A stretch of 64,000 bases of DNA from Apus apus (taxonomy: Eukaryota > Chordata > Aves > Apodiformes > Apodidae), in the NCBI RefSeq assembly GCF_020740795.1, contig NC_067283.1, forward strand, positions 42,769,659 to 42,833,658, written 5' to 3'. This document shows, in pieces, positions 25,701-39,900 of this stretch. Numbering within the stretch: the stretch's first letter is position 1; each line of letters begins with the position of its first letter. The notes under the pieces are model-generated. The model worked only from the letters and a program-made list of their open reading frames with translations. It made no database searches and was not told the DNA's origin. Both the position numbers and the translations under genes were made by a program.

Positions 25701-28700
25701 AAATAGCAACAAAGAGCCAGTGATATTATTAATAAAGCAGCTGTATACAGCATTGTTCTCTTCAAGAACATAGACACCAGTTAAACAAAGTGGACTACAT
25801 ATCAGTCATAATTCATTGTTAGGAATTCTCTTTTAAAAATAGTTTACCTTATTAACGTACAAACGATGGCAGAATTATTTTGTGTCTATTTTCCATGTAG
25901 GTGTAATGTTAAAATGTTAGAAGTAACTTAGTATGTTAAGTGTAACTTACACAAATCATTGCCATTTATAGAGAGGGTGGTATTTTTCCATTCTCAGGAA
26001 CTGTATCCCTGCAGGGAAGATGGGAGAACGGAAGCTAGTGTGCTATAAAACTTCTTCCAAAGTAAAAGTTTGTATGTAGATAGAAGAGGCAAGATGAAGG
26101 TGGAAGAACACATAGGTAACTCAAACCTCTTTTCACTGACATGAATTTATTAGAATAAAAAAAGCAATTTCTTCCCACCATCATATTCCATTAAGGAAAC
26201 AATGGTAGTTGTAGTCACCAAAAAAAAAATTAAAAAAATAGCCACATTGAGGAAGACACATTCAGCCACACATATGATCCTGTATCTTCTCAGCACAGAA
26301 TACACTTTTGAGTTTTTCCACTTTAAATAATAAAGGAAAAAGTAAAAAAGAGATTACTGAGTTAGAGATTACTGAAGCAAATAGTCTTTTTTCTGTGCAG
26401 TTTCCTCACAATGCACTTCCAGAATTATTCAGTTTAAACACGTTTTGTATGTGTGCTTTATAAAGGAGAAATCTTACTCAGCACACAAGGGCTATACCAT
26501 GGTCTTTACCTGCAGAATAAGTCTCTACTACTTGACTTGGAAGCCTGTGGCCCTTAGAGAAAATCCCATATACTTGGCAACGAGTCACTACATTTGCACA
26601 AACAAAACATAGGATGTTATGTTTCTCATCTGCCCTACCCAAGAAATGCCCCCAAAAACCCCTAAGCCAGGAGGGTGCAGACCCTATCCCACGGTTACTG
26701 GGTCCTGCATCTGTACTCCTGAAACCCTTTCTGTTTTGAGAAGAGGTATGAAATTCATCACCCATAGAAATTCTTGTTAAATGTGAGGAAAGGAAATTTC
26801 TGTCCAAACACCAGTTTCAGATCTCAAAATAAGAATTCAAAACACCTGCCAGTATGGTTTTCCCTCTTTTTTTTTTTTTTTTTTTAATTTGCAGCAAAGC
26901 TCTGCAAGCCCTTTTAAATTCTTCCACCAAGTAGTTGATGTTCTCTACTAGCATGAGCTCTCAAATCTGTATGTAATTTTTGAAATTTAAATCAATGAAA
27001 TCATATGGCATTGCATTAATTTGGTAATAGGGCTCAGTAAATTATCACTGTGACTCACGTGGTTTATTATACAGGATGTATTTTTGCTTCTATGTTGCCT
27101 GTACAGGAAAAGGACTGTTTAAAGGACCAACTTGTGAATGTTACTTCTCAAAGAAATCAGCTACAGAGTTTACTCAGAACTTCTAAATACATTAATATTT
27201 GTGTGTTAAGTAAAACATTTAACCTTGTAGTTTCACCTATCTTGATGATTTATAATCCATGTTTTAAAGAGAAAAAAAACTATCAGAATGTGGAATTTAT
27301 GTGCTGTTTTTAAAACTGAAGGTGTTTCTACCAAATCTTCAAAGTTTTTCCCAATAAAGCTTGTCTCTAGAGGCTGCATAAAAGCAACCATTAGGGAACA
27401 GAGAAATACATATCTTGTGCCATGGGTGTCTCTGTGTGAATATTTTGTTTTGTAATAGTCTGCTTTAAAATTCATACTCTAAAGCAGCATTAAGTGAAAA
27501 TTTCCTGTGAAAGTAACTGAAAAGGCAGATTATTTTGTTTGGATCTAATGTATTATTACTTTACATTTTTCTTTCTCTGCAGAATAGGAAAGCATAGTAG
27601 GAATTCCAGTGAGTAATTCCCAGCTCCACAATACCTTGGTGTTTGCTGTAGCAGTACCACTTCTCCCAGCTCTGTCAGGAGACTGTGGAGACAGTGAATT
27701 TGAAATCAACAGCATTGCTGCACAACAGTAAGGTGTTTCTTTTCAGGAAATGTGAGGTGGTGGGAGTAATTCCTGCTGCAGCCAGGCCTTGCTGCAGTGG
27801 AAGGAAAAGGGAGCAGCAGCCTGTCTTTTATTCGCAACCCTCAAGATTGCTAGATAAGAGGCTAGGCAGTCTCCTTGTGTTAAGGTCACCTTTAGAGGTG
27901 AAGCATTTTGGAGGTTATTGCCTTCCAACTGTTTCACCGGGTGCCCTTCTGGAGAGGTGAGTAAGTGCTTTTTAGGACAGGCTGTTTGTCTTCCATGGTG
28001 TTTTGCACCACCCCACTTTGTTTTTACATTAAACTGTGGCCCCGATGGAGCTGCTGATAGCGGTAACCAGTGTGTGCCTGGTCAGCTGTAGCAGCTCTGA
28101 GGCTGGTTGCAGGTCTTTCTCCTGACTGACCTGGAATAGGTCCATCACACTGCACTCTGCGTAGAAGTGCTTTAGTTCAGTAATAGAATATCATGGACAA
28201 AGATGAGGCTGTGTCTTCTGCTGTGGCTCTGTAGGTGAAATGATGGCTAGCAGTGTGTTAGCAAGGGTGCATAAGTTAATATATGCATAGTGTACAGTAA
28301 CCTGTATAAATGTCCCTGTGTGTGCAGATCCTCAGGCAAAACACAAGTGTTAGTTTAGAATTTACAGGCATCTGTAAACAGTAGTGTGCTCATGAATGCA
28401 GCCCTCAAAAACCTCAAAGCATTTAATGTGGAAAGTGCCCTGGGACAAGGACCAATCTTTATGCTTTGTACACATTTTAATGACTTGTTAATGATCAACC
28501 ACTACTCTGCTGAGAAGATAGATTTTATGATGATATAATTCAAGCCAGTTTCTTCACCATTGCTTGAGATTATTCCTCATAATTCTGCTTTAGAAACAGA
28601 CAGTATATTGAAGTGGCATGTAGTCATCCCATTCTGTTAACACTTTTGCAGCTTCCACTACTTGGTTCCCAGGGCCTCTTGAAGGAGAGAAAGGCAAATT

Positions 28701-28716
28701 TCAACAGTGGTTGAAA

Positions 28717-29385
28717 TGGATCGGGTCAGTGGTCTGTTTAGTCCAGTATTAAGTCTCTGATAAAGACTGATACTGAAAACTCAGGGTGAAGTGTAAGAAG
28801 GAGCACATATGGCAAGATCCTTCCTTCTCTGCTGTGGTTTTCTAGCTTCTAGCAAACTGCACATTTAGGAATTTCCAGAACTGAAGGTTGTCTCTTGACT
28901 AAAGACGGGGCTGACCTGTTTTTCAGGAGTGTGTATGATGTTTCCTGTGGCAATGAATTATGAAATTCAGTTATGTATTGTTTTTTTCTTCTTAATTTTT
29001 TTTTGTACCCCTTCTATTTTTCAACTTTCTGCCTGATGATTTAGCTGGATGCCTTTCGTGTTGAGAGTCCTAATCCAATCCTTGTTCCCTTCTTTATGCC
29101 ACCCACTGTTCTGCAGACTTCTGTCATATCCTCCTTCAGTCTTCAATATAAACTTGGGCTGATCTTTTTTCGAGCTTTAACTTTCTTTTCTTGCAGGAGC
29201 CATTCTCTGTGCCTTACATAACCCCATTTTAGAAATGGGAGAAAGGAATGAACAGAGCACACTCAATGTGTGGGTACACCATGGATTTATAAGGCACTGT
29301 GATAATGTTCTTTTAGGTGGAGTCTTTTATTATTTTATTTTCTAACAGTTTATATGTTCCACAGTGATGTTTTTGACCACATGGA
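28717..29385 (-). mobile_element. Old CR1/L3-like LINE remnant
   Basis: Several blocks recall an old amniote CR1 family better preserved in turtles and crocodilians: 'gtcagtggtctgtttagtcc' near 28725, a 'cttctagcaaac' block near 28848, 'gacttctgtcatatcctcc' near 29117, and 'gtgtgggtacaccatggatt' near 29268. The blocks keep the order and orientation of the family, with the 3' end at the left. The copy is heavily diverged with small indels. It is clearly older than the other CR1 pieces here. Confidence 0.65.
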
Positions 29386-30231
29386 ACAAAATTTACAAAC
29401 TAAGAACAGTCTTATTTCTTATTTACCTTCTGGGTATCCACTACCCTACATCTAGTTATTTTTTCAGACAAAACTTCCAGAGAAACTCTAAGAAATAAAC
29501 TCTTCCGGAGAAATTTCACCATTTTGGTGAGAGATGGGAGAGTCCGTGTTTTCCATAAAACATACAATGCTTTTATTTTTTAATTTAAGATCCCTCTTTC
29601 TGGTCTGTGTTACTTGTGTTAGCTATGGTCTCACGCATTCCATGCATATTTCTCAGGTGAAGCAACATTACAGCATTGTAATACACTGCTAGGATGGACA
29701 GCACAGTTTTCTTGCACTCTCCCACCCGAGTTATTTTCCATAGCTATTGGTTGCAGTGAGTTGGAGCCGCTGCATCACAGCAGACTCCTCATGCATGAGT
29801 TGCAGAGTGGTCAGTGGAGTACACAGTGGAGGCTGGAGAAGAAGTACCTTCGTGATTTATTCACTTTAGTAGGCAGTAGATTCATTAAGGTGACGTGAAA
29901 TTGGGGTGTGCCACTGCAGTTTGCTCAGTTACTGTTGTCTATGCATAGGCAGCACTGTAGTATTGCAGTACCCACTCTGATCAGAAAAAGAAGTTTCCCA
30001 CTTAACGTGCCAGCCACTAACTGCCTCCCTCTCTCTGCTCTTCCCAGTGAGACTTTAAAGTTTCTTGAGCACTCCTGCAAGCTGGCTCTGCCTTTCAATG
30101 CAAATCCTTCTGTAAGTGCAAGCCAATACCCTTATTTACGCATGTTGGGCCGATTCAGTACATCCCCAGTGCATGACTGTCTAAAGAGCAGAAATAGCCC
30201 TTCTGTACTGGCTCAGGTGTGGGCAGGTCAG

Positions 30232-30300
30232 ATCATAGAATCCTCAAATTGTTTTGGTTGGAAAAGAGCTTTAAGATAATCAAGTCCAACCTAGCACACT
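30232..30300 (-). mobile_element. CR1 LINE 3' terminal fragment, antisense
   Basis: The fragment begins ATCATAGAATCCTCAAATTG and continues with 'ttggttggaaaagagcttta', 'agataatcaagtccaaccta'. This is the reverse of a CR1 3' end. Only about 70 bases are recognisable. Confidence 0.8.
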
Positions 30301-31734
30301 GATCTCTGTTTTTTTTAGGTGAAGGCACTCTTGGACTCTGCCCTGGGGAAGTGGGATAGGTGTGGGAGGACTTCCCTTCTCCATGGAGCTATGGGAAAGG
30401 CACTGGAGTCAGCAGTTGAAGGGCTTGGTCTGAGTTCTCACTCCAGAATAGGTGGGTGTGTTCCCTATTGAATGAAATGTCTGCCAGTGGGCCTTGACCC
30501 ATGTCAAGCCTGGGTCAGGAGGCTTTTCTGTGTGACTTGAAATAGGATTTGGTCTGAAGTCTTGAGTAAGAGAGTTCAGTCTTTAGTGAAGACATGCTTC
30601 TGGAGCATATTTTGGCACATGCTGCTTTCAGTAGTTTTCTCTCTTAGGAAATCTATATTGGAAAACAACTCTGCAGGGAGTTCTCTCAAGTGGTGGTTAG
30701 TACTGCCAGTATTTCCAGGCCTCCCATTTGGTCTGTGGTGCGGGGTGCTTGCTGGCACTGCCAGAGAGCCAAAAGCTTGGGCAAGTTTTGAAGACCTGTG
30801 AGAAGATTCAACACTGAAACTTACTGCTTGAATGTAATTTAAAAGGTATTTGGACAATTTTTAGAAATGGTGCAACAGTAGAAGAGACTGAATTTTGTGC
30901 GGTTTTATTACAAGTAGAAATGTTTTCAAAGGTAGGAGCAACTTGAGATCTGTAGCTGTTACTCAGTTTGATATTATGAGTTGTACTGTATAAATGATAA
31001 AATTCTTAATTGATATGTCTATTATGACCACTGGCATGTTTCTGTGAGCACAGTGGATTTTTAAATTTTGCTAGGAAAGCAAACCCTGAAAAATCTCAGC
31101 AAGTATACTAGCCTTTTCTTATTTTTGGTGCACAAAGCATGCAGGAAATTAAAGGAGTATTTTCTCTTCTGTGAGACTCCAGGGTGAATAACAAAGCTTT
31201 CTTTCACCAAGGAGCTCTTAGCAAAATAAATGCTTCCAACTGCTGATGACACCAAATGCTTATGGAGGAAAAGTGGTATACAGTGTTGTTGGTACTGAAG
31301 AGGGGGACAGTAATGATAGTCTGGTGTCAGCTCATTGTAATGCTTTGTGTTGAAAAAGTTTTTGAGACTGGGAAAGAGAAGTGTTAGGCCAAGGTAAGGT
31401 ATTGGCTAGATTCTTACAGAGCACGTAACCATGGTCCTTGAAATTTCAAAGACATTTAAATAGGGATCTTGTATCTCTAAAAAATGTAGCTGAAAAATGG
31501 TTTTGAGTTTCCTTGTATTTGTGTCTTTAAGTTTGGCTCCTTCCAGTTTTAAAAGCTAAGATTTAAAACATGTTTACCACCTTTTCTCTTAATGCAGCAC
31601 AAACAAGAGTTTTATATTTTAGCCTGGATTGATATTTGACGGATTTATCCAGTACTTGTAAGCCTTCTGCTTATTTTTTTCTCAGGCATTTTTCCTCCAT
31701 GGACATTAAAATAGTATTTTCTAAATATTAGGGA

Positions 31735-31825
31735 AGAGTTTTGTGGGTTTGAGGTTTTGGTTTTGATTGGTTTTGTGTGGGTCGCTTTGATTTCATTTTA
31801 GTTAGTGGTTTGTTTTGTTTTTTAA
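31735..31825 (+). repeat. G/T-rich low-complexity tract
   Basis: Units of GGTTTT, GTTTTG and GTGGG over about 90 bases in CMTM8 intron 1, with the same orientation as the tracts at 11395 and 15606. Confidence 0.65.
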
Positions 31826-34800
31826 GTAATAAATTATCCTTTTTTCCAGTGGTTTGTGGGTAAACCTACATTTGATGTTGCTGTTGTAGCCAGTATGGAA
31901 GTGCACATATCAAAGTTGCTTTGTGCAGACAATCTAACTTAGTACAACCTTTGTGAAAGGTTTCTTTATCTATATGGCTTATATGGCTTATTTCGAGCGT
32001 TCCCTTTCAATCTGCAGGGGTTTGTCACTGTGTCCCAGTTACCTCTTAGATGTTTCTGCTGGGCACCTGAATCCTGCCCAAGTACTCCCTCCTAAAGCGT
32101 TTTTCTGAAAAAAAGCAATGATTGGGCTCTCTCTGGTGGCAGAAGGAGGAATTGTTCCATATCACTTCATAGATCGCATATAAGCACAAAAACTCCGATT
32201 GAAAAACATGATTTAAGTGCAAACATTTACTCCATTTAACCATAGCTGAAAGAAAAACAACAAATTTTGTATCCTTCAAATATAGGACAACTAAAACTGC
32301 CTTTTCTTACAACTGCCTGTTCTGGACGTGTTTGACAGGAACAATGGAGGAGGAATGTCCCTTCCCTTCCCCCTCTTTTTTCTCTTTAGACAACTTCCCT
32401 TCCCACCCCGGTATTTTAATGCACGGTATAAGATTTCACATTCTGGAGTGTGATCCATGTCATGACAGGTTTGGAAGAATGTTTGTTCATCTGACCAAAT
32501 GCTTAAAAACACCCAAGGGCAGGTGTCTGATTAATCAACATCGAATAAGGGGAGCTGCTACAGTGCCGAGCTGCTGGTCTGACTGCCCTTAGAGATAGAT
32601 CCTCGCTTGCCTTCTTAGTGCCTGGTGAAAAGCAGCTCCAACATAGTCTTCCCAAGGACCATGAAAGGTGAGGTAAGACACTAGGGACCAGGCACAAGAA
32701 ATGTTCCTGCTCTCCTTGCCCACAGGAGACTCCCTGGGTTTTTTTGGAGGTTTTCTTGTTTTTTTTTTTTTGCCTACAGGGAATAGCCAAGGGAAGAAAA
32801 GGATGGAGGTTGACACTTTCATAGGTGATTTGTGCTGCTGCTGAGGTGGCTCCTAACTTGTGATTTAGCAGTGAAATAATGATGTGCAATAACTTTAAAT
32901 GGTGTCTTTCTCTTCTAGTCATAAATCTCCTTTCTTGGAAAAGAGAGGCAAGATGTCTTGCTTTCTACTTGCTCAGTTCTGAATTCTGTCCATGTTTGGG
33001 TGGCCTGAATATAGAAGAGAACTCTTGCTGCAAATACACAACTCTTCTAGTCTCCTTCTACCATAATTTCCATCTGTGCCAGTGGCAACTCTGTATAAAT
33101 CCTACAGTAATTATGCATACAGAGAGCTGAAATGGTCCTAGGAAGCTTCTCTAGGATAAAGAATAGGAAAAGCTTCAGGCAAACATGCCAAATAGTTTGT
33201 TTTTTTTTTTTAAAAAAAATCATTTCATGAAACTAGATGACCCTTGGGTTTTGCTCCCTGTCAGTTCTGTCACAATGAGACTTCTTTTTCCTTTGAAAGG
33301 GATGCATAAACATTTTAAACTGTGTTCCTGAGTTAACCAGTCAAGATTTTGTAACTCCACAATAATTTACTCCAGAATTTGTAACAGTGTCACTGGAGAG
33401 GAGTTGCTACATCTTAGGCTTTTAAAATACAGCTTGCGAGTATGAATTCAGTTCTGCAGTTTTTAAGCTCTTTCAAAAAGCAAAACTGGGTGCACAGATT
33501 CAAGCTTGCACCTGCTTTCATACCTGCTGACTTGTATCAGCAACATGAGACAAGATGTGTCTCATCTACTAGGCAACAAAGGCTTTATTTTTTTTAAGTG
33601 ACTAAATAGTTCAATACTTTTGAAGTTCTCGACACTGCAGAAGAATTATGGCACTTATTTAAGGGTTTGAATATGCAATTAAGCATCTATTTTAAACTTG
33701 CACGCTCAATAATATTGGACTTTGCTACAAAGTTATTTCCTTTTTATGGTATCTGCCAACTGCTGAAGTATGCATTAGTACATTTGACATATTAATGCAT
33801 TCTAGTAATGGAGGTACCTGATCAAGCAGCAGCCAAATGATCACAAAGTAGATGTCTGAGGTGAAATCAGAGGCTGCAATAAACAAGGGGAAACTGCTTG
33901 CCTTTATTGTGTACTGATGAGTGAATTTCCTGTCTCCCCTCTGACTCAAAAAACTGGACGCGGTTGGTCCAGTTTGATCCCTTTATATCCTAGAATTCCC
34001 TCTCATTGACTACCACATGCATTATTTTCTTCAGTATCCTTGATGCTTTTTCCTCCCTTTCTCAGTGTCATTTTTTACAGGACTGTAGTATGTTCCAGCA
34101 ATTCTACATAAGCATATTCTGACTTTCTCATAAATTAAAATAAAATACTTAGCTATTACTAATGCACTGTAGCATACCTGGTTGGTTATAATGAGATACA
34201 GAACTTTCCCAGTGACTGAGTGGAGCTTTCTCCACCATCTCTTGGCTCATCTGGAGCAGTGAAGGTGTCTGGATTCTGTCTGTGCTTGCTGAATTACTGT
34301 GAGCACTCCCCAGCTATTGCAGTTGCTGGTCTTTCCTTTACAGTACCACATATCTATCACTCACTTGCCAGATTCTGTACACTAGATGCTCATTGAGATG
34401 GCATTTGAATATAGCTCAGTTATTCCCACTGAGGAGTTTGTTACCAAATCAGCAGGAAAAGTGAAATTCTCAGCTCCAGCAGATGCACAAGTGTCATCCA
34501 GTTTGTACTAATCTGTTGAACAGCAAATGTGTAATATAAGGGACAGTCAGAATATGACTAGACAGGCTTTTAACACCACAGAAGCTGTCTCTGTATTTAA
34601 CATGCTGAGAAGACAAGCTAATCACAAAAGACTTGTCTAGATGTCTGTTCTTTTGACTCCTTATGTATTTTGTAGATGCTGACAGCCAGTGTGACCTCTA
34701 AATCAATTTATTGCATAAGTTTACATATGCAATAAAACCACTTGCCATATAATTTAACTACACAGAGTGAATTGTTGACCATGTGCTGATTTGACCTTTT

Positions 34801-36819
34801 CAGATCTAATCAAGAAATCTGAAATATTATTTCAGCTTGTCAGCTTCAGTAATATGCAGTAAGAGTATCTGGATCTAACTGAAAATGTCAGATGCACTCT
34901 AATATGCCACCCATCAAAGTTACAATGCATATGAACCAAGAACTGGTTAAGAATATAAATCTGTAACATCCATGGTGCATCTCAGTTGCTTAGATAATTT
35001 GTTCTGCCATTGATATGGGCTGTCTAAAACCAGACATTATAAGCAATTTTTAAAAATACATGTGAGATGTACAGCCACTTTTATTCTTTCCAGAAATAAT
35101 CCACTCTATAAGCTGAGGTGTTGTTATCGATCTTATTGGCATTGAATTTAGTATTAAGCATTCTTCATAGTCTTGTGATTTTTATAAAAAAATCTTTTTT
35201 TAAAAGCTTTCTAAAAGACAATACTGTTGTCACTACGTTATGATACCTAATGACGTTTAATTTCTTTTGTTTGCTAGGTATCATCTTTGAAGTTTCTGTT
35301 CTTGGTATTTTACTAAATATTCAGATCTAGGATAAATTTGTCTTTAATAATTATTTATCAAGCATGAGACCAATTATTCATGGGTGTAATTTCTGTAATT
35401 TCTGTATTATTAATTTAAATTTGGATTAAAGTGGATGGGCACAATGAAAAGCAACTTTGTATCGTAAGAAAAGTCTAACGATTGTTTAATCTTAAAGCAG
35501 TTGTTACACTAAAATTGAGTTGTTTTTTAGTCTAATCATGGGTAGGTCTTGCAATTTGAGACGTTATTAAGTGAATTGCTACTATTGGTAAAATGTTGGA
35601 GCTAGAATTAAAATGAACTGTGGGAAGCATTGCTGAACCGATAGCTTTGTGCTAAAGAATAGTGTCTATTTTAAGCTACCCCGTTAACACTGTTTGAACT
35701 GTTCTTGTGAGGCAATGCTGCCCTCCCCTGGTACGCTGAGGAAAGTAGGATTATTTTTATGCCCAGTCTGGGCAAAATTCCTGTTTCTATTCAAGCAAAA
35801 TTGCTGGATTGGTGAAAACAGTGGAAAAATGCTCTTAAAAAGGCCATTATATTCCTTGGTTCCCACATCTGACGCCAGTAAAGTGTGTGTGGAGGGGTTT
35901 GGTTTTTTGTTTGTTTTTAAGGTATGAAATATCCCCTTTTTATAATGAAGATTTTTCTAATTACCAATCAACTTACAAAACGCACGACTTTTCTTCCTGC
36001 GACATGTAGCACGATTTCCATTTTGTCTGCTCTTCATCCCTCTTAATGCACTGGAGATCACTTAACACTGGAAAAAACTGGAGAGTTTGTTAAAATCTCT
36101 GGTACCTATGTTCTTTCATGTCTTAGATGTGAGCAAACAGCCAGATTCAAGATCAGGAGGGGGAAGTCTTTTTCCCCCCAAACTGGTTTGCTTGAGGACT
36201 TTGCTTGAGTGTGTTCTTGTCTACTACTTAGGGTCAGGTCACATTCCCAACCTGACATGCTCTGGTCCAGCAGCATGTTAGAGTGGTGGTGGCTGTTGAT
36301 ATTTTACTACTACCTTTTTTAATAAGCCTCTAGGAGTTGTTTCTTGTCTATAGTGCCTGCCAGTCCACAGAGCTGGTGTAGACTATTTTGAACTAGATCT
36401 CAACTACTCAGTTGTGTGACTGTGGGAGATGGGACCTGAAGATCACAGACTTCAGTTTTCAAAGTGACTGATGACTGCAAAACAATAATATGTTCCCTCA
36501 TGCATGTGAGCTAGCAGGCTGTAATAAGCAATCCTTTTGAGAGCTAGCTGTAAAACCACTGCAGGTATGGCTCCATAATATTTAAAAGTCAGCTAAATCA
36601 ACACCAAGACACCTTGTCCAGCCTTTCCCTTTGTGACACCCTGCCACAGCAAAACCAGTTCTCTTTTTCGTTAGAGTAGTATTCTGACAGTGTAGCATCC
36701 CAACTCAGCTCATCAAATGGTTATGTGAATAGCAGTGGTGTTGTTCCTTAACCTAGAATAAAGGTATGAGGTCTAAGACTATGTGACAGTGTTGTTTTTC
36801 TTCTCTGTAACTTCTGCAG

Positions 36820-36993
36820 GTGTTGGGACTGCTGGTGTGGACCCTGATTGCTGGAACAGAATACTTTCTATATCCAGCCTTTGGCTGGGTGATGTTTGTA
36901 GCTGTGTTTTACTGGGTTCTCACAGTCTTCTTTCTGATCATCTACATGACAATGACCTACACCAGGATCCCCCAGGTGCCATGGACCACAGTG
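36820..36993 (+). CDS. CMTM8: CMTM8 exon 2 (residues 57-114)
   Basis: This exon encodes 58 residues that finish MARVEL helix 1 (VLGLLVWTLIAGTEYF), then helix 2 with its aromatic-rich core (FGWVMFVAVFYW, VFFLIIYM), and the conserved loop TYTRIPQVPWTTV before helix 3. The acceptor is TTCTGCAG ending at 36819; the donor is GTAAAT at 36994. Both junctions are phase 0 and fit the CMTM8 exon pattern. The sequence is very close to mammalian CMTM8 as I know it, and this exon alone separates CMTM8 from other family members. Confidence 0.96.
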
Positions 36994-39900
36994 GTAAATA
37001 CATGCATTCTTTGTTGTTTCAGGTTTGCTGAGTTACGAAGAGAATAAAATATTGATGCATTCTGTACATGTAGTTAACCAACTGTATTTGTGCTTTTTGG
37101 AGATTTTTTCTAATTACTGTGTGTCTGCATATCTGCACTGTTTAACCTTCATACTACCCAGACACTTCTAAAACACTTTTCCTATAATGTTTCACCATTT
37201 TGCTCAGCAGTTGATGTAATGACTTGATTTTTAATAATGTGTGTATGACTAATAGTTATGCACAGTAGCTTCTTTTTCTCCCTGTAGTGATTACATCCCA
37301 TGAAAAATGAGTCTGTTGCTGACTTTGAGCTAACAGACCTGGCCATATGGCTTAAGCGGCAGAAATCCCTACTTGAATCAACACCATGAGTTGGAAGTGG
37401 GACCCCAGCTCTTAAAACATGAGTTTCCCTCTGCTGAAGTAAAAGGTCATTCAGAGGTAGCATCAGTCTGACAGTCTATATATAGCCTGCTGTGAAAATG
37501 GTGCTGAAAATTAGTGTTATGTATGTGTAAAATACGTACCATGTAATCCTTTGCTTTCAGCTCAAGACATAATGCAAATCAGATAAACAACTAATGTAAT
37601 TACAGAAAAATTTCACAGGCACTTAAAATTCAGATCCAGTTTTTGTGATTTTAACAAACTTGGCTAGCTATACCTCTCAACAGTATATTTTTACATTATT
37701 TTCCTAACAGGCTGGTGTTCAGGGTAATAGATCCTAAAAGTCATTGTCATCTCGGCCAACTGGCTATTTGTGACCCATCCAAGAATTACATATTTTAGCT
37801 TTGAATTTGTCTGATACAATGGGATTTTTTTTTTTCCCACTAGGGATTATTTACTAGAATTCAGTTATTTTCATGACAAAATATATTTGACTTCTGTATT
37901 GCAAAAAGCTTGTTATCAGCTATATTGTGTGTCGTGAGCTGGTACCGGGGGGCTACATTGTGTATGTGACTAAAATTAATTACTCTTCTGTTTTTCACCT
38001 CCCCATTTGCTGCTGTAATAAATAGCCAGCTATAGCCATTACCAATAAGAACAACCAGGAATATGTTCAGATAGCTTCTCCATTTCATGACCAGCAATTA
38101 CCATTAAGGCTATAACACTGCTATAGAAATGTTGGATTATTTCAATTATGGCTGTAATGTGTCTGGGTACATTTAAAGGTGTGGGTGGTTTGGTTTGTTG
38201 CTTTTTTTTCCTGTTGCATTAGATGTAAGTAAAGTACATTCAAATGGAAAGCATCTTTGTATCCATTTGGATGCAGCTTTAGTCATTACCCCTCTTTCAT
38301 CAGTTTAACATTATTATCAGACAGCTGCACATAAATGAGTTGCCCCTGACCTGTGTGGTAGACAAGCTAGAGTATTTAATTTGTTTCTACTTCATTTAGG
38401 GTCTGTTTCTTGCTCTGAGTTCCAAACATTGTAGATAAGATCACATAAATGTAGCTCCAAAAGGTAGTCTCCTTTTAGAGAAAAGGGTAATGTGAAGAGA
38501 AAATAAAAGCAAAATGAATAAAAGATGCTTGCATCCCAGCTTCTTTTGCCCTAAGGTATTAAAAGAGCTGTTGGGAACAGCCTTTGAATTGGACCTCTTC
38601 CGCCCCTGACTGGCCAAAAGGAATGTTGAGTGTCTTGTCAAAGAGATGTTATGTTTTTGTTCCAGAAATACACCTTTTTGACACACACACCTTCCCCCTA
38701 TTTTCTGAAGTGTCCTGAATTTCCGTCTCTGCTAGTTACTGCTCTGCCTCCTTAGGGTGACAGTTAGCTCAAACTGTGTCTATAGGATACACTATCCAAA
38801 ATTACATCTGGACTTCTGTGTCATAAATCCCCTTTTTGCAGGTTAAACGCATTACCAAATTGCTAAAGATGCAGTTACTTTTACTGCAAATTAACCCCAA
38901 GGACGTACTTCAAAACTGACTCTCCTTGATGGTGCAAGTTCTTTGCTAAAACAATCAATGCAAGCTTTTAAAATCTGGTGAATTTGAATTTAAGAAGCAG
39001 ATGGTAATTTAGCACGAACCATTTGGTTTGAGTAATATATTGGCAGTAAAGGCCCAATCAGCTTGCATTGCATTCCATCTTCCCCTACAGTGTTATTTCC
39101 CAGAGCAGCACTTCTCAAAAATTATGTGCTTTTTTCTTTTCTACATGACAAGATATTGCAGGGATTTGTAGCTTTCCAGGGTAATTGAGTCTTTTTGGAA
39201 AGGGAAATCTAAAAATAACAACAACAAATACTCTAGGCAGTCAAATTTGGAGTTTTAATCAGTGCTTTACAGAAGTTCACCTGAACCTGCCAATTGTTGG
39301 CATCTTATGCTAAAATTGATAGTTTGATATTTTATTGCTGTAATGGCCAGGTAAGATGAGAGGTAAGATCTGTGGATAGAGACAATACCTTTTATTAGGT
39401 AACTGATATAGGTGAGAGAAACCCCACTCCTTTGTAAGTGTATGAATCAAAGTGCCAAGCCTTGGATTCCCATCTGAGTGCTGAGTTTCTGCCTGCAGTT
39501 CTCTGCAGAAAGGTGGGTAAGTGGTTCTTTTCCAAATGGCCTGAAGTTGCAAGGACTTAGGAGCTACAGGACTACATGCCCTTCAGCCTGCTCTGAAAAC
39601 TGTAAGGAGGCGTTTTGCCTGGCAAGTCTCATATTGGCAGTGGTGACCTGCAGATTGACACCTTGACAGATAACAGCACAGCATGCTGCTCTCCGGAGGG
39701 GCCTGCAGTCCAGAAAGCTCCTGTTTGGGGAATGGCTTCCCTTCAGAAAGCTTGGGACCCTGAGTGTCACAGGAGCAGCGGGCCAGACACCACTGAGTCC
39801 TAAGTATATGCCAGAACCACATGTTCTGAGATGGATGCAAGGAGTTTCCCTACCAACCACTTCACGGTGTTGATCCACGATTTGGTGCACTGAGGGAGTT

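Larger units (their letters stand above)
9411..36819 (+). other. CMTM8 intron 1 (27.4 kb)
   Basis: The intron runs from GTGAGT at 9411 to a CTTCTGCAG acceptor ending at 36819. No known gene was recognised inside it on either strand. It contains a plus-strand CR1 tail (19574-19762), an old minus-strand CR1/L3-like copy (about 28717-29385), a minus-strand CR1 end (30232-30300), an AT-rich TATA-repeat stretch (16338-16445) and G/T-rich tracts (11395, 15606, 31735). Two short open stretches with acceptor-like left edges (11001-11156 and 27107 onward) are listed as findings. The rest is ordinary AT-rich intronic DNA in which I see nothing further. Confidence 0.85.

Noticed and set aside
29908-30279. 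A 123-codon open frame on the + strand in CMTM8 intron 1
   Set aside because: Its 3' end is antisense CR1 sequence and the rest has no recognisable motif, so chance is the better explanation.
35700-35740. A CTCF-like CTGCCCTCCCCTGG motif
   Set aside because: The spacing and the 3' half do not fit the CTCF core, so it was not called as an insulator.
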